Below, piece by piece: positions 47,347 to 55,975 of a stretch of 64,000 bases of DNA. Each line of letters starts with the position of its first letter. Positions within the stretch are counted from its first letter, which is position 1. Below the pieces are notes generated by a model that searched no databases, was not told the origin of the DNA, and saw only the letters and a program-made list of their open reading frames with translations. Source of the stretch: Alsobacter soli (GTDB lineage Bacteria; Pseudomonadota; Alphaproteobacteria; Rhizobiales; Beijerinckiaceae); the NCBI RefSeq assembly GCF_003004785.1, contig NZ_PVZS01000003.1, forward strand, positions 176,001-240,000, read 5' to 3'. Both the position numbers and the translations under genes were made by a program.

Positions 47347-48276
47347 TTACGCCAGCCCGAGCATCAGCTTCAGGTTCTGCACCGCCGCGCCGCTGGCGCC
47401 CTTGCCGAGGTTGTCGAGCCGGGCGACCAGCACGGCCTGGCTCCGCGTCTCGTTGCCGTAGACGCGCAGCTCCATCCGGTCGGTGTCGTTCAGCGCCTCC
47501 GGCTCCAGCTTACCGCCGGCGACGCTGGGGTCCGTCGACGGGATCACCGACACGAGCTCCGAGCCCGCGTAGCGGGCCGCCAGGACCTCCCAGAGGTTCT
47601 GCGGCTTGGGCGAGCCCTTCAGGGTGTCGAGATGCAGCGGAATGCTGACCAGCATGCCCTGCCGGAAATCGCCGACCGACGGCACGAAGATCGGCCGCCG
47701 CGTGAGCCCGCCATAGCGCTGCAGCTCGGGGAGGTGCTTGTGCTCCAGTCCCAGGCCATAGAGCTCGAATGCAGGCGCCCGGCCAGCCTCGTAGGCCTCG
47801 ATCATGGACTTGCCGCCGCCGGAATAGCCGCTGACGGCATTCACCGTGACAGGGTGGTCGGCCGGCATGAGCCCGGCATCCACCAGCGGCCGGATCAGCG
47901 CGATGCCGCCCGTGGGGTAGCAGCCGGGATTGGCCACGCGCTTGGCCTGCCGGATGGCGTCCGCCTGCCCGGGCGCAAGCTCGGCGAAGCCGTAGGTCCA
48001 GCCCTCCGCCACGCGGTGGGCCGTGGAGGCGTCCAGCACGCGCGGCGCGGCGTCGCCCAGGGAGGCGGCCAGCGCGGCGGATTCCTTGGCGGCGTCGTCC
48101 GGCAGGCACAGGATCACGGCGTCCACCCGTGACATCAGGTCCATGCGGGCGGCCGGGTCCTTGCGCCGCTCCGGGTCGATGCTGCGCACCTCGACTCCGG
48201 CCACGCCCTGGAGCCGCTCGCGGATGCCCAGCCCCGTCGTGCCGGCCTCGCCATCGATGAATACTGTCTTGACCAT
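47347..48276 (-). CDS. argC: N-acetyl-gamma-glutamyl-phosphate reductase
   Basis: A 309-residue ArgC of the shorter type, which reduces N-acetylglutamyl phosphate with NADPH in arginine synthesis. The active-site cysteine is Cys119 in [15 protein letters not shown]; the N-terminal [17 protein letters not shown] is the cofactor loop; [20 protein letters not shown] and [11 protein letters not shown] follow. The start was set at ATG 48274-48276; the frame upstream is not conserved. No other arg genes are adjacent. The 190-bp gap upstream contains only short GC-rich hairpins. Confidence 0.95.
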   Translation of the reverse strand: MVKTVFIDGEAGTTGLGIRERLQGVAGVEVRSIDPERRKDPAARMDLMSRVDAVILCLPDDAAKESAALAASLGDAAPRVLDASTAHRVAEGWTYGFAELAPGQADAIRQAKRVANPGCYPTGGIALIRPLVDAGLMPADHPVTVNAVSGYSGGGKSMIEAYEAGRAPAFELYGLGLEHKHLPELQRYGGLTRRPIFVPSVGDFRQGMLVSIPLHLDTLKGSPKPQNLWEVLAARYAGSELVSVIPSTDPSVAGGKLEPEALNDTDRMELRVYGNETRSQAVLVARLDNLGKGASGAAVQNLKLMLGLA

Positions 48277-48466
48277 GACGGATCCCCTGCCCCGGCGCTC
48301 AGCCGGCGGATGCTCGAACAAAAAAGCCGCGCTCGATGGCGCGGCCGTGACGTCGGAAGCCAGCAAGGCTCATCGTCGCGCACGCCGCGGAGCGGCCGCA
48401 CGTCGCAGGGCGGTGAGGATGAGCGCCGTCGACATACGGATTGCATGCCGCAGGCGCCCCGCCCTG

Positions 48467-49804
48467 TCAACCGCGCGGCAGCGCCTCCAGGAAGCGCGCC
48501 GCCTCGCCCGTGGAAGGACCGACCAGTTCGCCCTCCCACATCACGCGGCGGCCGCGCACCACCGTGCCCACAGGCCAGCCTGTGACCTGGACGCCATCAT
48601 AGGGCGTCCAGCCGCACTTCGAGGCGATCCAGGCGTTGGTGATGGTCTCCCGCCGCTTCAGGTCCACGATCGTCAGGTCGGCGTCGTAGCCCGCCGCGAT
48701 GCGGCCCTTGTTGGCGAGCCCGAAGATGCGGCACGGGCCCTCGCTGGTGAGGTCCACGAAGCGCTGGAGAGAGAGCCGCCCCTTCGCGACATGGTCCAGC
48801 ATGGTGGGCACGAGCGTCTGCACGCCCGTCATGCCGGAGGGCGAGGCCGGGTAGGGCTTCGCCTTCTCCTCCAGGGTGTGCGGCGCGTGGTCGGAGCCCA
48901 GTACGTCGACGACGCCCTGCTCCACGCCCCACCACAGGCCGGGATGCACGTCCTTGCCGCGCACGGGCGGGTTCATCTGCACCAGCGTGCCAAGGCGAGC
49001 ATAGGCCTCGTCGCCATCGATCGTCAGGTGGTGCGGCGTCACCTCGACGGTGGCGACGTCCTTGTGGCCGGCCAGGAAGCGCATCTCCTCCGCGGTCGAG
49101 ATGTGAAGGACGTGGATGCGGGCGCCGGTCGCGTGCGCGATCCGCACCAAGCGCTCCGTGCAGCGCATCGCCACCTCGGGCGAGCGCCAGACCGGGTGGG
49201 AACGCGGATCGCCCTCGACCCGCAGGTCCCTGCGGGCGCGCAGCATCTCCTCGTCCTCCGAGTGGAACGCCGCCCTTCGGCGCGTGGCGGAGAGAACCGC
49301 CGTGACGCCCGCGTCATCCTCCACAAGCAGCGAGCCGGTGGACGATCCCATGAACACCTTGATGCCGGCCGCGCCCGGGAGGCGCTCCAGTTCCGGGATG
49401 TCGCGTACGTTCTCGTGCGTGCCGCCCACCCAGAACGCGAAGTCGCAATGCATGCGATGCGTCCCGCGCCCCACCTTGTCGGCCAGGGTCTCGGCCGTGG
49501 TGGTCTGCGGATTGGTGTTCGGCATCTCGAACACGCACGTCACGCCGCCCATGACCGCCGCGCGGGAGCCCGTCTCCAGGTCCTCCTTGTGGTCCAGCCC
49601 AGGTTCGCGGAAGTGCACCTGCGTGTCGATCACGCCCGGCAGCACGTGCAGCCCCGTGCAGTCCACCCGCTCCCCGGCGGACGCGCGGGACAGGTCGCCA
49701 AGGGCCGCGATCCGTCCGCCCCGGACGCCGACGTCGCGCACGCCGGCGCCGTCCTGGTTCACCACGATTCCGCCCGCGTAGATGACGTCGAAGGACTCTG
49801 ACAT
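48467..49804 (-). CDS. pyrC: Dihydroorotase family protein, class I type
   Basis: A 445-residue amidohydrolase most like class I dihydroorotase, third step of pyrimidine synthesis. The metal motif usually DxHxHxR-E-P reads D60-T-Gln62-V-His64-F-R-E-P: the first His is Gln. Other ligands look present: VLHISTAEE, VEVTPHHLTID, GSDHAPHTLEEK. EMPNTNPQTTTAETLADK and IKVFMGSSTGSLLVEDD match dihydroorotase rather than hydantoinase. The start is the ATG at 49804. It may be a catalytic variant or a structural partner of aspartate transcarbamylase; pyrB is not in the window. Confidence 0.85.
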   Translation of the reverse strand: MSESFDVIYAGGIVVNQDGAGVRDVGVRGGRIAALGDLSRASAGERVDCTGLHVLPGVIDTQVHFREPGLDHKEDLETGSRAAVMGGVTCVFEMPNTNPQTTTAETLADKVGRGTHRMHCDFAFWVGGTHENVRDIPELERLPGAAGIKVFMGSSTGSLLVEDDAGVTAVLSATRRRAAFHSEDEEMLRARRDLRVEGDPRSHPVWRSPEVAMRCTERLVRIAHATGARIHVLHISTAEEMRFLAGHKDVATVEVTPHHLTIDGDEAYARLGTLVQMNPPVRGKDVHPGLWWGVEQGVVDVLGSDHAPHTLEEKAKPYPASPSGMTGVQTLVPTMLDHVAKGRLSLQRFVDLTSEGPCRIFGLANKGRIAAGYDADLTIVDLKRRETITNAWIASKCGWTPYDGVQVTGWPVGTVVRGRRVMWEGELVGPSTGEAARFLEALPRG

Positions 49805-49904
49805 GGTGAGGCTCCCGGTTGCGGCTTGATCCGCCTGCTGCGGCACATACGTAAGCCCGGCGCCCGCCGCAAGCCGCCAGCGTCCGTTTGAAGGAGTTTC
49901 GCCC

Positions 49905-50777
49905 ATGCCCTCGGCCCATCTTACCGACCGCGGCGTCATCCGCGTCACCGGCGAGGACGCGCGCAAGTTCCTGGACGGGCTCGTCACCAGCGACATGGAC
50001 AAGGTGGCCGTGGACCGGGCGCGCTACGCCGCCCTGCTGACGCCCCAGGGCAAGATCCTCGTCGACTTCATCGTCGCGGAGGCGGACGGCGAGCAGATGG
50101 GCGGCGGGTTCGTGCTCGATTGCCCCCGGGCGCTCGCGCCGGATCTCGCGAAGCGCCTATCGACGTACAAGCTACGCGCCAAGGTCTCCGTCGAGGACCT
50201 GTCGGACACGCTTGGCGTCGTCGCCTACTGGGGCGGCGACCGAGGCGGCGATGGCGCCGGCGTGCTTTATCCCGACCCACGGCATACGCAGCTGGGTGAC
50301 CGCCTCGTCACCGACGCGGCGCGCGCTCCCGACCTCGCCACGGCGACCGCCGAGGATTGGCGCGCCTGGCGCATCGCGCTCGGTATCCCCCACGGCGGCC
50401 AGGACTTCGCCTATGGCGACGCCTTCCCGCACGAGGCGGACATGGACCAACTCGGGGGCGTGGACTTCGACAAGGGCTGCTACATCGGCCAGGAGGTCGT
50501 GTCCCGCATGCAGCACCGCGGCACGGCCCGAACCCGCATCGTCCCGGTGGCCTTCGACGGCGGCTTCGCCGCGGAGGAAGGCTCGGAAGTGATGGCCGGC
50601 GACAAGGTCGCGGGCCGCATCGGCTCCACCGCCCCCGGCGGCCGCGGCCTGGCATCCGTCCGCCTCGACCGGATCGAGGACGCGCTGGCAGCCGGCGCCC
50701 CCGTGACCGCCGGCGGCCTGCCGATCCGGCTGGTGAAGCCCGACTGGGCCAGCTTCAAGGCGCCGGGGGCCGAGTAG
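49905..50777 (+). CDS. ygfZ: Folate-binding protein YgfZ (Fe-S cluster repair)
   Basis: A 290-residue GcvT-like protein. The diagnostic motif KGCYIGQEVVSRMQHRG (about residues 190-206) is intact, with the conserved Cys. The N-terminal RGVIRVTGEDARKFLDGLVT and the RALPTS-like dispersal of the ring-binding residues fit the family. It supports Fe-S cluster enzymes through tetrahydrofolate. The ATG follows a GAAGGAG site. It starts the plus-strand cluster ygfZ-tag-HD-phosphatase-regulator. Confidence 0.93.
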   Translation: MPSAHLTDRGVIRVTGEDARKFLDGLVTSDMDKVAVDRARYAALLTPQGKILVDFIVAEADGEQMGGGFVLDCPRALAPDLAKRLSTYKLRAKVSVEDLSDTLGVVAYWGGDRGGDGAGVLYPDPRHTQLGDRLVTDAARAPDLATATAEDWRAWRIALGIPHGGQDFAYGDAFPHEADMDQLGGVDFDKGCYIGQEVVSRMQHRGTARTRIVPVAFDGGFAAEEGSEVMAGDKVAGRIGSTAPGGRGLASVRLDRIEDALAAGAPVTAGGLPIRLVKPDWASFKAPGAE

Positions 50778-50779
50778 CC

Positions 50780-50813
50780 GTCATTGCGAGGAGCGCAGCG
50801 ACGAAGGCTCCTT
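50780..50813. repeat. Dispersed repeat family C (single copy seen)
   Basis: GTCATTGCGAGGAGCGCAGC followed by GACGAAGG lies between ygfZ and tag. The sequence resembles a repeat scattered in many proteobacteria (GTCATTGCGAGGAGCGAAGC-type). The 94-bp gap holds nothing else. Confidence 0.6.
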
Positions 50814-50871
50814 GCATTGACGGTGAAGCAGCCCCCTGCCCTCCGCGCGAATCCTGGGCTAAGAACAGGCC

Positions 50872-51480
50872 ATGAACGCGCACCTGATCACGCACGACGA
50901 CGGCAAGACGCGCTGCTCCTGGCCCGGGGTGGACCCGCTCTATGTCGCCTACCACGACACCGACTGGGGCGTGCCGGAGTTCGACGACCGGGCGCTGTTC
51001 GAGAAGCTGATCCTCGACGGCTTTCAGGCCGGCCTGTCCTGGATCACCATCCTGCGCAAGCGCGAGAATTTCCGCGCCGCCTTCGACGGCTTCCGGCCCG
51101 AAGCGATCGTCCGCTACGGCCCGGAGAAGGTCGAGGCGCTGATGGCGGACCCGGGCATCATCCGCAACCGGGCGAAGATCGTCTCCACCATCGGCAGCGC
51201 GCGCGCATACCTGGAGATCATGGAGAAGGGCTCGTTCTCCGACTTCCTCTGGAAGCACCTCGATGGCCGGCCGCAGCAGAATGCGCCGCGGGACCGCAGC
51301 GACGTTCCCACGGAAACAGAAACCGCCCGGCGGATGTCGAAGGAGCTCAAGCAGGCCGGCTTCAACTTCGTCGGCCCCACCATCGTGTACGCCTTCATGC
51401 AGGCGGTCGGCATGGTCAATGACCACTACGTCGGCTGCTTCCGCCACGAGGAGGTGAAGGCGCTGGGGGCGAAGCTGTGA
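50872..51480 (+). CDS. tag: DNA-3-methyladenine glycosylase I
   Basis: A 202-residue helix-hairpin-helix glycosylase that removes 3-methyladenine from alkylated DNA. The zinc-snap residues are present: Cys near the N-terminus (TRCSWPGVDP), His in YVAYHDTDWG, and HYVGCFRHEE near the C-terminus. FEKLILDGFQAGLSWITILRK and KQAGFNFVGPTIVYAFMQAVGMVNDH are characteristic. It lies 94 bp after ygfZ. Confidence 0.96.
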   Translation: MNAHLITHDDGKTRCSWPGVDPLYVAYHDTDWGVPEFDDRALFEKLILDGFQAGLSWITILRKRENFRAAFDGFRPEAIVRYGPEKVEALMADPGIIRNRAKIVSTIGSARAYLEIMEKGSFSDFLWKHLDGRPQQNAPRDRSDVPTETETARRMSKELKQAGFNFVGPTIVYAFMQAVGMVNDHYVGCFRHEEVKALGAKL

Positions 51481-51504
51481 GCAACGCGCACAAACGTCTC
51501 CCCC

Positions 51505-51682
51505 GTCATCCCCGGCGCGCCGAAGGCGCGGGAAGGGAATCCAGGGGCGGCGCGCGCACATCTTCGACAGTTCGTCTGACCGGCGCGCGCGGGCCTTCCC
51601 TGGTTTGCGCCACCCAACGCTCGCGCCAGGGCCCCTGGATCCCCTTCCCCTCCGCGCCGTCGGCGCTCCGGCCGGGGATGAC
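51505..51682. repeat. Palindromic repeat family A, copy 5 (tag-HD gap)
   Basis: A 178-bp copy with outer arms GTCATCCCCGGCG and GCCGGGGATGAC, inner GGGAAGGGAATCCAGGGGC and GCCCCTGGATCCCCTTCCCC, and a longer centre than copies 1 and 2. It fills most of the 279-bp gap between tag and the HD gene. Confidence 0.9.
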
Positions 51683-51759
51683 GGGGAGCGTTCTCGGTCG
51701 GCAGGGCGGCGCGCGACGAACTCTTCGCCGTGATTCCGCCAATCGCGAAAGGCCCGCCC

Positions 51760-52377
51760 ATGCCGCCGCGTGAGACCGCCCCGCGGGCGTGGCAGCGCAT
51801 GCTGTCGGGGCGCCGGCTCGATCTGCTGGACCCCTCACCGCTCGATGTCGAGATCGAGGACATCGCCCATGGGCTCGCCCGGGTGGCGCGCTGGAACGGG
51901 CAGACGCGCGGGCCGCACGTGTTCTCCGTCGCCCAGCACTCGCTGCTGGTGGAGGCCATCGCGGGCGCCATCGACCCTGGTCTCACCCATGAGGCCCGGC
52001 TGCTCGTCCTCCTCCACGACGCCCCGGAATACGTGATCGGCGACATCATCTCGCCGTTCAAGGCGGTGCTGGGCGACGGCTACAAGGGTATCGAGAACCG
52101 GCTCTTGTCGGCGATCCACCTGCGTTTCGGACTCCCGCCCGCCGCCCCCAAGCCGGTCGCCGTCCTGGCGAAGACGGCCGACAAAGCCTCCGCCTACCTG
52201 GAGGCCACGCGACTGGCCGGCTTCGTGGAGGCCGAGGCGGCCAAATTCTTCGGCAGGCCCGCGGCCATGCCGGACGACGCGGATGAGTTCCTCCAACCCT
52301 GGACCGCGGGCGAGGCGGAGGACCGCTTTCTGGCCCGCTTCAGACGCTTGGACGAGGCAAGGACAGGTGGCGTGTGA
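51760..52377 (+). CDS. HD domain phosphohydrolase, YfbR-like
   Basis: A 205-residue HD-domain metal hydrolase. His in the SVAQHSLLV segment, HD in LLVLLHDAPEYVIGDIISPF and a later Asp (AKTADKASAYLEATRL) form the HD pattern. This layout is like YfbR 5'-nucleotidases. The start was set at ATG 51760 behind AAAGG; the frame opens earlier at GTG 51730. It overlaps no repeat and is 41 bp upstream of the phosphatase gene. Confidence 0.82.
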   Translation: MPPRETAPRAWQRMLSGRRLDLLDPSPLDVEIEDIAHGLARVARWNGQTRGPHVFSVAQHSLLVEAIAGAIDPGLTHEARLLVLLHDAPEYVIGDIISPFKAVLGDGYKGIENRLLSAIHLRFGLPPAAPKPVAVLAKTADKASAYLEATRLAGFVEAEAAKFFGRPAAMPDDADEFLQPWTAGEAEDRFLARFRRLDEARTGGV

Positions 52378-52418
52378 GCGAAACGGGCCTATTGTGAGCG
52401 CCGCAGACCGGAAACAGC

Positions 52419-52931
52419 ATGCCCGCCATCCACGTCACGCCCCTCTCCCGCCTTCATGAGACCGTCGAGGCCTGCGCCGCCAGCCACGTGGTGACGCTGA
52501 TCAATCCGGCCACGCCGGTTCAGCGCCCCGCCGCCATCGCGCCGGAGCGCCATCTCTTCATCGGCGTGAACGACATCGTGGACCCGCTGGACGGCCACAT
52601 CCTGCCGGCGGACGCCCATGTGGAGCAGCTGCTCGCCTTCGCTCGCGCCTGGGACCAGCAGGCCCCCATGGTGATCCACTGCTGGGCGGGGGTCAGCCGC
52701 TCCACGGCTGCCGCCTTCATCACGGTCTGCGCGCTCAGGCCGGAGCGGGACGAGGCCGCCACGGCGAGGCTTCTGCGCGAGCTGTCGCCATCGGCGACTC
52801 CCAACGCGAAGCTGGTGCGGATCGCAGACGACCTCCTGGGTCGGGGCGGCCGGATGGCGGACGCGGTCGCGGCGATCGGGCGCGGCGCCGACTGCTTCGA
52901 GAACACCCCCTTCCGCTTTCCCCTGGACTGA
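52419..52931 (+). CDS. Tyrosine phosphatase-like protein
   Basis: A 170-residue protein of the cysteine-phosphatase fold. The loop VIHCWAGVSRSTAAAF has Cys88 and Arg94, the C-x5-R signature, so catalysis is likely. The acid may be Asp55 or Asp58 in NDIVDPLDGH. Rhizobial homologues occur near the same NadQ/HD genes; the substrate is unknown. It is 6 bp upstream of the regulator gene and probably cotranscribed. Confidence 0.82.
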   Translation: MPAIHVTPLSRLHETVEACAASHVVTLINPATPVQRPAAIAPERHLFIGVNDIVDPLDGHILPADAHVEQLLAFARAWDQQAPMVIHCWAGVSRSTAAAFITVCALRPERDEAATARLLRELSPSATPNAKLVRIADDLLGRGGRMADAVAAIGRGADCFENTPFRFPLD

Positions 52932-52937
52932 TCCCGC

Positions 52938-53930
52938 ATGGCGCGTCCGATCGAAAGCGGGATCGAGATCGGCCTTGCCGCCGCTGTGGTGGCCATCGAC
53001 GGCCTGTCGCCCCAGATCCTGGTGGCGGGCTCCGAACGCGGCGAACTGGCCGGGCTGCCGTCCGGCAGCTTCGATCCGCTGGCGCACCGCACGCTCGAGA
53101 TCGGCCTGCGCGCCTTCGTGACGGAGCAGTCCGGGCTCGGGCTGGGCTATGTGGAGCAACTCTACACCTTCGCGGACCGGGGCCGGATCGTCGACCCCGA
53201 GACCGAGGCCCACGTCATCTCCATCGGTTACCTCGCCCTGACGCGCTTCGCGGATGGCCGGTCCGTCCTGCCCAAGGGCGCCCGCTTCCGGCCCTGGTAC
53301 GCCTTTTTCCCCTGGGAAGACTGGCGCGAGGGTCGTCCAGCCATTCTGGACGCGCAGATCCTTCCCGCGCTGTTCGACTGGGCGCTGGACGCCGCCTCCG
53401 AGAAGGCGGAGGGCGACAAGCGCCCGCTGAGACGCATCGAGCGGCTGCGCTTCGCCTTCGGAGCGACGCCGGACTCGCCCAAGCCGCTGGCCTGGGACGA
53501 GGAGAAGGTCCTCGACCGCTACGAACTGCTTTATGAAGCGGGGATCCTCGAGGAGGCGCGGCGCGACGGCCGTCCCGCCGCGCTGGCCCGGTCGAGCCTT
53601 CCCGTCCTGGGCGAACCCATGCGGTTCGACCACCGCCGCATCCTGGCGACCGCCATGGGCCGGCTGCGCGGCAAGCTGAAGTATCGCCCGGTGGTGTTCG
53701 AGCTGCTGGCGCCGACCTTCACGCTCACGGCGTTGCAGAAGACGGTGGAGGCCATCTCCGGCCGCCATCTGCACACGCAGAATTTCCGCCGGGTGGTGGA
53801 GAACGCCGCCCTGGTCGAGCCCACGGGCGAGACGGCCACGACGGGCGGCCGTCCGGCCGCCCTGTTCAGGTTCAGGCGAGAGGTGGTCCAGGAGCGCCCG
53901 GCGCCGGGGCTCAAGGTGGGCGTGCGATAG
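52938..53930 (+). CDS. Nudix-like domain transcriptional regulator (NadQ/NrtR type)
   Basis: A 330-residue protein with an N-terminal Nudix-like domain (about 10-125) whose Nudix box is degenerate (GSFDPLAHRTLEIGLRAFVTEQSGL: the REUXEE acidic residues are lost), and a C-terminal winged helix region (about 235-325: FDHRRILATAMGRLRGKLKY through LTALQKTVEAISGRHLHTQN). This plan matches NrtR and the alphaproteobacterial NadQ family that controls NAD synthesis genes. The ligand is probably a nucleotide derivative. No nad genes are adjacent. Confidence 0.78.
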   Translation: MARPIESGIEIGLAAAVVAIDGLSPQILVAGSERGELAGLPSGSFDPLAHRTLEIGLRAFVTEQSGLGLGYVEQLYTFADRGRIVDPETEAHVISIGYLALTRFADGRSVLPKGARFRPWYAFFPWEDWREGRPAILDAQILPALFDWALDAASEKAEGDKRPLRRIERLRFAFGATPDSPKPLAWDEEKVLDRYELLYEAGILEEARRDGRPAALARSSLPVLGEPMRFDHRRILATAMGRLRGKLKYRPVVFELLAPTFTLTALQKTVEAISGRHLHTQNFRRVVENAALVEPTGETATTGGRPAALFRFRREVVQERPAPGLKVGVR

Positions 53931-53938
53931 CCCTCCGG

Positions 53939-54019
53939 TCAGATGGGCAGGATCGACACGAAGCCCATCGAGAGCAGGACCACCATCACGAAGATCCAAT
54001 CGACCGCCTTGTCGAGCAT
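53939..54019 (-). CDS. 26-residue single-helix membrane peptide
   Basis: A 26-residue peptide from ATG at 54017-54019, ending just beyond the NadQ-like gene. After a charged start (M-L-D-K-A-V-D-W-I) the rest is one hydrophobic helix ending in I-L-P-I. GGGAGCC sits 7 bases before the ATG. It is too short for most gene callers, but the ribosome binding site and helix argue for a real small membrane protein. The gap to the next gene on the same strand is 91 bp. Confidence 0.5.
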   Translation of the reverse strand: MLDKAVDWIFVMVVLLSMGFVSILPI

Positions 54020-54110
54020 GGCAGGCTCCCGGTTCGTCGTTGGGATGATCCAGTCTACTCCTCTTTGCGAGTCGCTCCCCTCACGTCGGATCAGAAGCGC
54101 GTGAACGCGC

Positions 54111-54518
54111 TTAGCGCTTTTGGGTCGGCTTCTCGTCGGGAAGACCGCCCGAGCGCCCCTTCTCGACGGGTTGGGCCTGCGGATCGGGGTCCGGCATGCC
54201 CTCGCCGGGCCGGTCGATCTGGCCGCCCTGCCCCAGGGCGCCGTAACCCGAGCCCTTCTTGACCTCGTAGCCGGGCTGGTAGGCATCGCTCGGCTCGTGA
54301 AGCGGCGGGCCGCCGCCCCCGAACTCCTCCCGCGAGCGGACGTAGTCGCTGCCGTAGCCGCCATAGGAGTGGCTTTCGCCGCCCCCGATGACGGTGTTGT
54401 CGGTCTCGCCTGCGCGCACTCGTCCATATTCCCGGCCTCCGACGGGCGGGGTCTCCTGGCGGTGCTCCTCGTAGCGGTGGCGGTCGTGGTCGCCGCCCTT
54501 CGGCTTGTGCTCGGCCAT
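54111..54518 (-). CDS. Hydrophilic Gly-rich protein of unknown function (135 aa)
   Basis: A 135-residue protein of no family I know. It is highly hydrophilic, with no signal or membrane segment: a His/Lys/Arg-rich N-terminus (KPKGGDHDRHRYEEHRQ), a middle with GGGESHSYGGYGSDYVRSRE, and a Pro/Asp/Gly-rich C-terminus ending in KPTQKR. It is likely intrinsically disordered, as seen in some stress-linked proteins. The start ATG at 54516-54518 follows AGGAGGAGC. The 54519-54701 gap to the next gene shows nothing clear. Confidence 0.65.
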   Translation of the reverse strand: MAEHKPKGGDHDRHRYEEHRQETPPVGGREYGRVRAGETDNTVIGGGESHSYGGYGSDYVRSREEFGGGGPPLHEPSDAYQPGYEVKKGSGYGALGQGGQIDRPGEGMPDPDPQAQPVEKGRSGGLPDEKPTQKR

Positions 54519-54701
54519 CGGTGCTCCTCCTGGCGGGCGCGGCGGACGCGCCCTCGGTTGTCTCTGGGGCCAACGTGGCGGCGCAGGCGTCGTTCCCGCC
54601 CCGTACCGGCGAGGAACAAGCATGCGGCCAAGCCGTTGAATCCCCGACAGGCCGGCTGGGCCGGCGCCATCGAGGAGCGCTCGCCAGGCGAGCGAACAAC
54701 C

Positions 54702-54863
54702 ATGCAGCCCATCGTTCCAGAGACCGCCCCCAGCGGCGGCGTCGACCTCGCCTTGCCACTGTTCGCCATGAAGATCGCTTTCGGGTTCACCCTGTTCAGC
54801 CTGGAAATCACACAGGCCATGGTGCGCGCCGCCGCGGGCGACAAAAAGGCCGAACGCGAGTAG
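54702..54863 (+). CDS. 53-residue single-helix membrane protein
   Basis: A 53-residue protein: a short neutral N-terminus with SGGVDLAL, one helix (LFAMKIAFGFTLFSLEITQ), and a charged C-terminus A-A-A-G-D-K-K-A-E-R-E. No strong ribosome binding site precedes the ATG at 54702, so the call is moderate. It is divergent from the Gly-rich protein and lies 119 bp upstream of the pirin gene. Confidence 0.5.
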   Translation: MQPIVPETAPSGGVDLALPLFAMKIAFGFTLFSLEITQAMVRAAAGDKKAERE

Positions 54864-54982
54864 CCCCACGCCCGCCCTGTCCGGCGGGCCAGACCCGGTC
54901 TACACTGTGGGAACGCCGCCTTGCGGCGACGGCGCGACCGCGCAGGGCGGAAGCGCGCCGCCTGAACGAGGGCGTTCCCCCC

Positions 54983-55915
54983 ATGACCCAGTTCACCATC
55001 CGCGCGGACGCGTCCCTGCGCGAGGGCGCCGACGCAGAAGACAGCCCGAACCCGGCCGTCGAGACCATCATCGTGCCGCGCGCCCGCGACCTGGGCGGCT
55101 TCGAGGTGCGGCGCGCCCTGCCCTCGGCCCGGCGCCAGATGATCGGCCCCTTCATCTTCTGGGACCAGATGGGCCCGGCCGTGTTCAAGGCGGGCACGGG
55201 CATCGACGTGCGTCCGCACCCGCATATCGGGCTCGCCACCCTCACCTACTTGTTCGAAGGACAGATCCTTCATCGCGACAGCCTGGGCTCGATCCAGGCC
55301 ATTGATCCCGGCGAGGTGAACTGGATGACCGCCGGGCGCGGCATCGTCCATTCGGAGCGCACCGCCCCCGAGGTCCGGCTGAGCGACGCCCCCTTGTTCG
55401 GCATCCAGTCCTGGATCGCCCTGCCCGAGCGCGACGAGGAGACCGACCCCGGTTTCGCCCACCACGCCGCCGCCGCGCTGCCCACGCTCGAGGCCGAGGG
55501 CAAGCGCGTCCGCATCATCGCGGGTTCGCTCTACGGCGAAACGGCCCCGGTGAAGACCTTCTCCGAGATGGTCTACGCAGACGCCGCGCTGGAGCCCGGC
55601 GCCAGCCTGCCCGTCCCGGCCGAGCACGTGGAGCGCGCCATCTACGTGGCGCAGGGCGCCATCGCCATTGCGGGCGACCGGTTCGAGGCCGGGCGGCTGC
55701 TGGTGCTGCGCACGGGCGACGCCCTCACGGTGACGGCGGAGACGGCGGCGCGCGTGCTCATCTTCGGCGGCGAGCCGATGGACGGGCCGCGCCACATCTG
55801 GTGGAACTTCGTGTCCAAGTCCAGGGACAGGATCGAGCAGGCGAAGGCCGACTGGCGAGCCGGCCGCTTCGAGGCGGTGCCCGGGGAGACGGAGTTCATC
55901 CCGCTCCCCCCATGA
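54983..55915 (+). CDS. Pirin family protein
   Basis: A 310-residue bicupin of the pirin family. The metal-binding histidines are in DVRPHPHIGLATLTYLFEG and the HSERTAPEVR segment, and the N-terminal domain carries the family pattern IGPFIFWDQMGP. Bacterial pirins act as quercetinases or as regulators of central metabolism. The C-terminal cupin is less conserved, as is usual. The start was set at ATG 54983. It is followed by the ABC membrane half. Confidence 0.88.
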   Translation: MTQFTIRADASLREGADAEDSPNPAVETIIVPRARDLGGFEVRRALPSARRQMIGPFIFWDQMGPAVFKAGTGIDVRPHPHIGLATLTYLFEGQILHRDSLGSIQAIDPGEVNWMTAGRGIVHSERTAPEVRLSDAPLFGIQSWIALPERDEETDPGFAHHAAAALPTLEAEGKRVRIIAGSLYGETAPVKTFSEMVYADAALEPGASLPVPAEHVERAIYVAQGAIAIAGDRFEAGRLLVLRTGDALTVTAETAARVLIFGGEPMDGPRHIWWNFVSKSRDRIEQAKADWRAGRFEAVPGETEFIPLPP

Positions 55916-55975
55916 TCCATCGCATTGCGGCCGGCGCCGCCTGAGGCCACCCTGCCGTCGAGGAGATCGGCGGTC

